In this document: positions 6,193-6,435 of the stretch, one piece after another
Layout of the letters: every line of letters starts with the position of its first letter
Position numbering within the stretch: the stretch's first letter is position 1
NCBI GenBank assembly: GCA_031277195.1
Contig: JAITMU010000204.1
Coordinates: 1-6,435, forward strand
Reading direction: 5' to 3'
DNA from: Gallionellaceae bacterium
Lineage (GTDB): Bacteria > Pseudomonadota > Gammaproteobacteria > Burkholderiales > Gallionellaceae
DNA length: 6,435 bases
The notes under the pieces: generated by a model
Told to the model about the DNA's origin: nothing
The model's input: the letters and a program-made list of their open reading frames with translations, nothing else
Database searches by the model: none
Made by a program: the position numbers and the translations under genes

Positions 6193-6435
6193 TCACCGCA
6201 CCTTCGGCGTATTCAACTCCTTCTCCAGCGCCACCTTCGGCAAATACCCTTTGTGCACCACGCCGCTGCCAAAAATCATCGTCGGCGTGCCATCGGCATT
6301 CAGTTTTTGCGCCAGTGCCATGATCTTGTCGAGGGTTGGCAGGGCGCAGTCGGCGACGGCGGGGGCGGTGTCGTTCAGCATCCAGTTTTCCCAGGTTTTA
6401 CTGGGGTCGGCGCTGCACAGGATGTCGCGCACTTT
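6193..6435 (-). CDS. dsbC: C-terminal fragment of a DsbC/DsbG-type thiol:disulfide interchange protein
   Basis: The gene runs off the right edge; 80 residues remain, ending at TGA (6195 to 6193). Proteins of this type are periplasmic thioredoxin-fold isomerases that reshuffle wrong disulfides and are kept reduced by DsbD. The fragment shows two cysteines in LCSAD and ADCALP, spaced like the structural disulfide of DsbC, then a long helix (PTLDKIMALAQKL), the cis-proline loop GTPT that faces the active site, and the final GYLPKVALEKEL strand-helix. The CxxC active site, dimerisation domain and signal peptide would lie outside the window. DsbC is the best match; DsbG or another DsbC-like paralogue cannot be excluded. 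It converges on dgt across the inverted repeat. Confidence 0.8.
   Translation of the reverse strand, partial: KVRDILCSADPSKTWENWMLNDTAPAVADCALPTLDKIMALAQKLNADGTPTMIFGSGVVHKGYLPKVALEKELNTPKVR

Noticed and set aside
1..6435. tRNA, rRNA, insertion sequence or phage/defence genes
   Set aside because: Nothing resembling a tRNA cloverleaf, rRNA segment, transposase, integrase or defence domain is visible. Apart from short gaps the window is filled by the named genes.

Overview
The window looks like a chromosomal housekeeping segment from a proteobacterium, most probably a betaproteobacterium. I infer this from the character of the PBP1A, AroK, AroB and Dgt proteins and from the mrcA-aroK-aroB-dgt neighbourhood; no rRNA or other taxonomic marker is present. 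Coding density is very high, with overlapping stops and starts. The genes look intact apart from the two cut by the window edges.

Layout: (1) 1-260, plus strand: the C-terminal end of a ferric-reductase/ferredoxin-reductase-type flavoprotein. (2) 257-871, minus strand: a nucleotidyltransferase-fold protein of about 204 residues. Its stop codon and that of the previous gene share one palindromic CTAG. (3) 883-3177, minus strand: a complete bifunctional class A penicillin-binding protein (mrcA/ponA), immediately upstream of the nucleotidyltransferase-like gene and probably co-transcribed with it. (4) 3178-3272: a 95-base divergent intergenic region with a perfect TATAAT for the minus strand and a TACAAT very close to the aroK start. 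(5) 3273-6075, plus strand: aroK, aroB and a dGTPase-like gene (dgt) as a tight operon; aroB and dgt overlap by 8 bases. (6) 6074-6173: a long, nearly perfect inverted repeat made of CACAGAGR octamers, between convergent genes. (7) 6193-6435, minus strand: the C-terminal end of a DsbC/DsbG-type disulfide isomerase.

Functionally, AroK and AroB are two steps of the shikimate pathway to chorismate. Dgt hydrolyses dNTPs. PBP1A polymerises and cross-links peptidoglycan. DsbC corrects periplasmic disulfides. The type IV pilus block pilMNOPQ (hofMNOPQ in enterics), which commonly lies between mrcA and aroK in gamma- and betaproteobacteria, is absent here.

I see no convincing undescribed multi-gene system. 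The least ordinary element is the CACAGAGR inverted repeat at 6074-6173. Smaller points are the nucleotidyltransferase-like protein with an altered metal-binding motif, the missing pil block, and a possible leaderless start of aroK.
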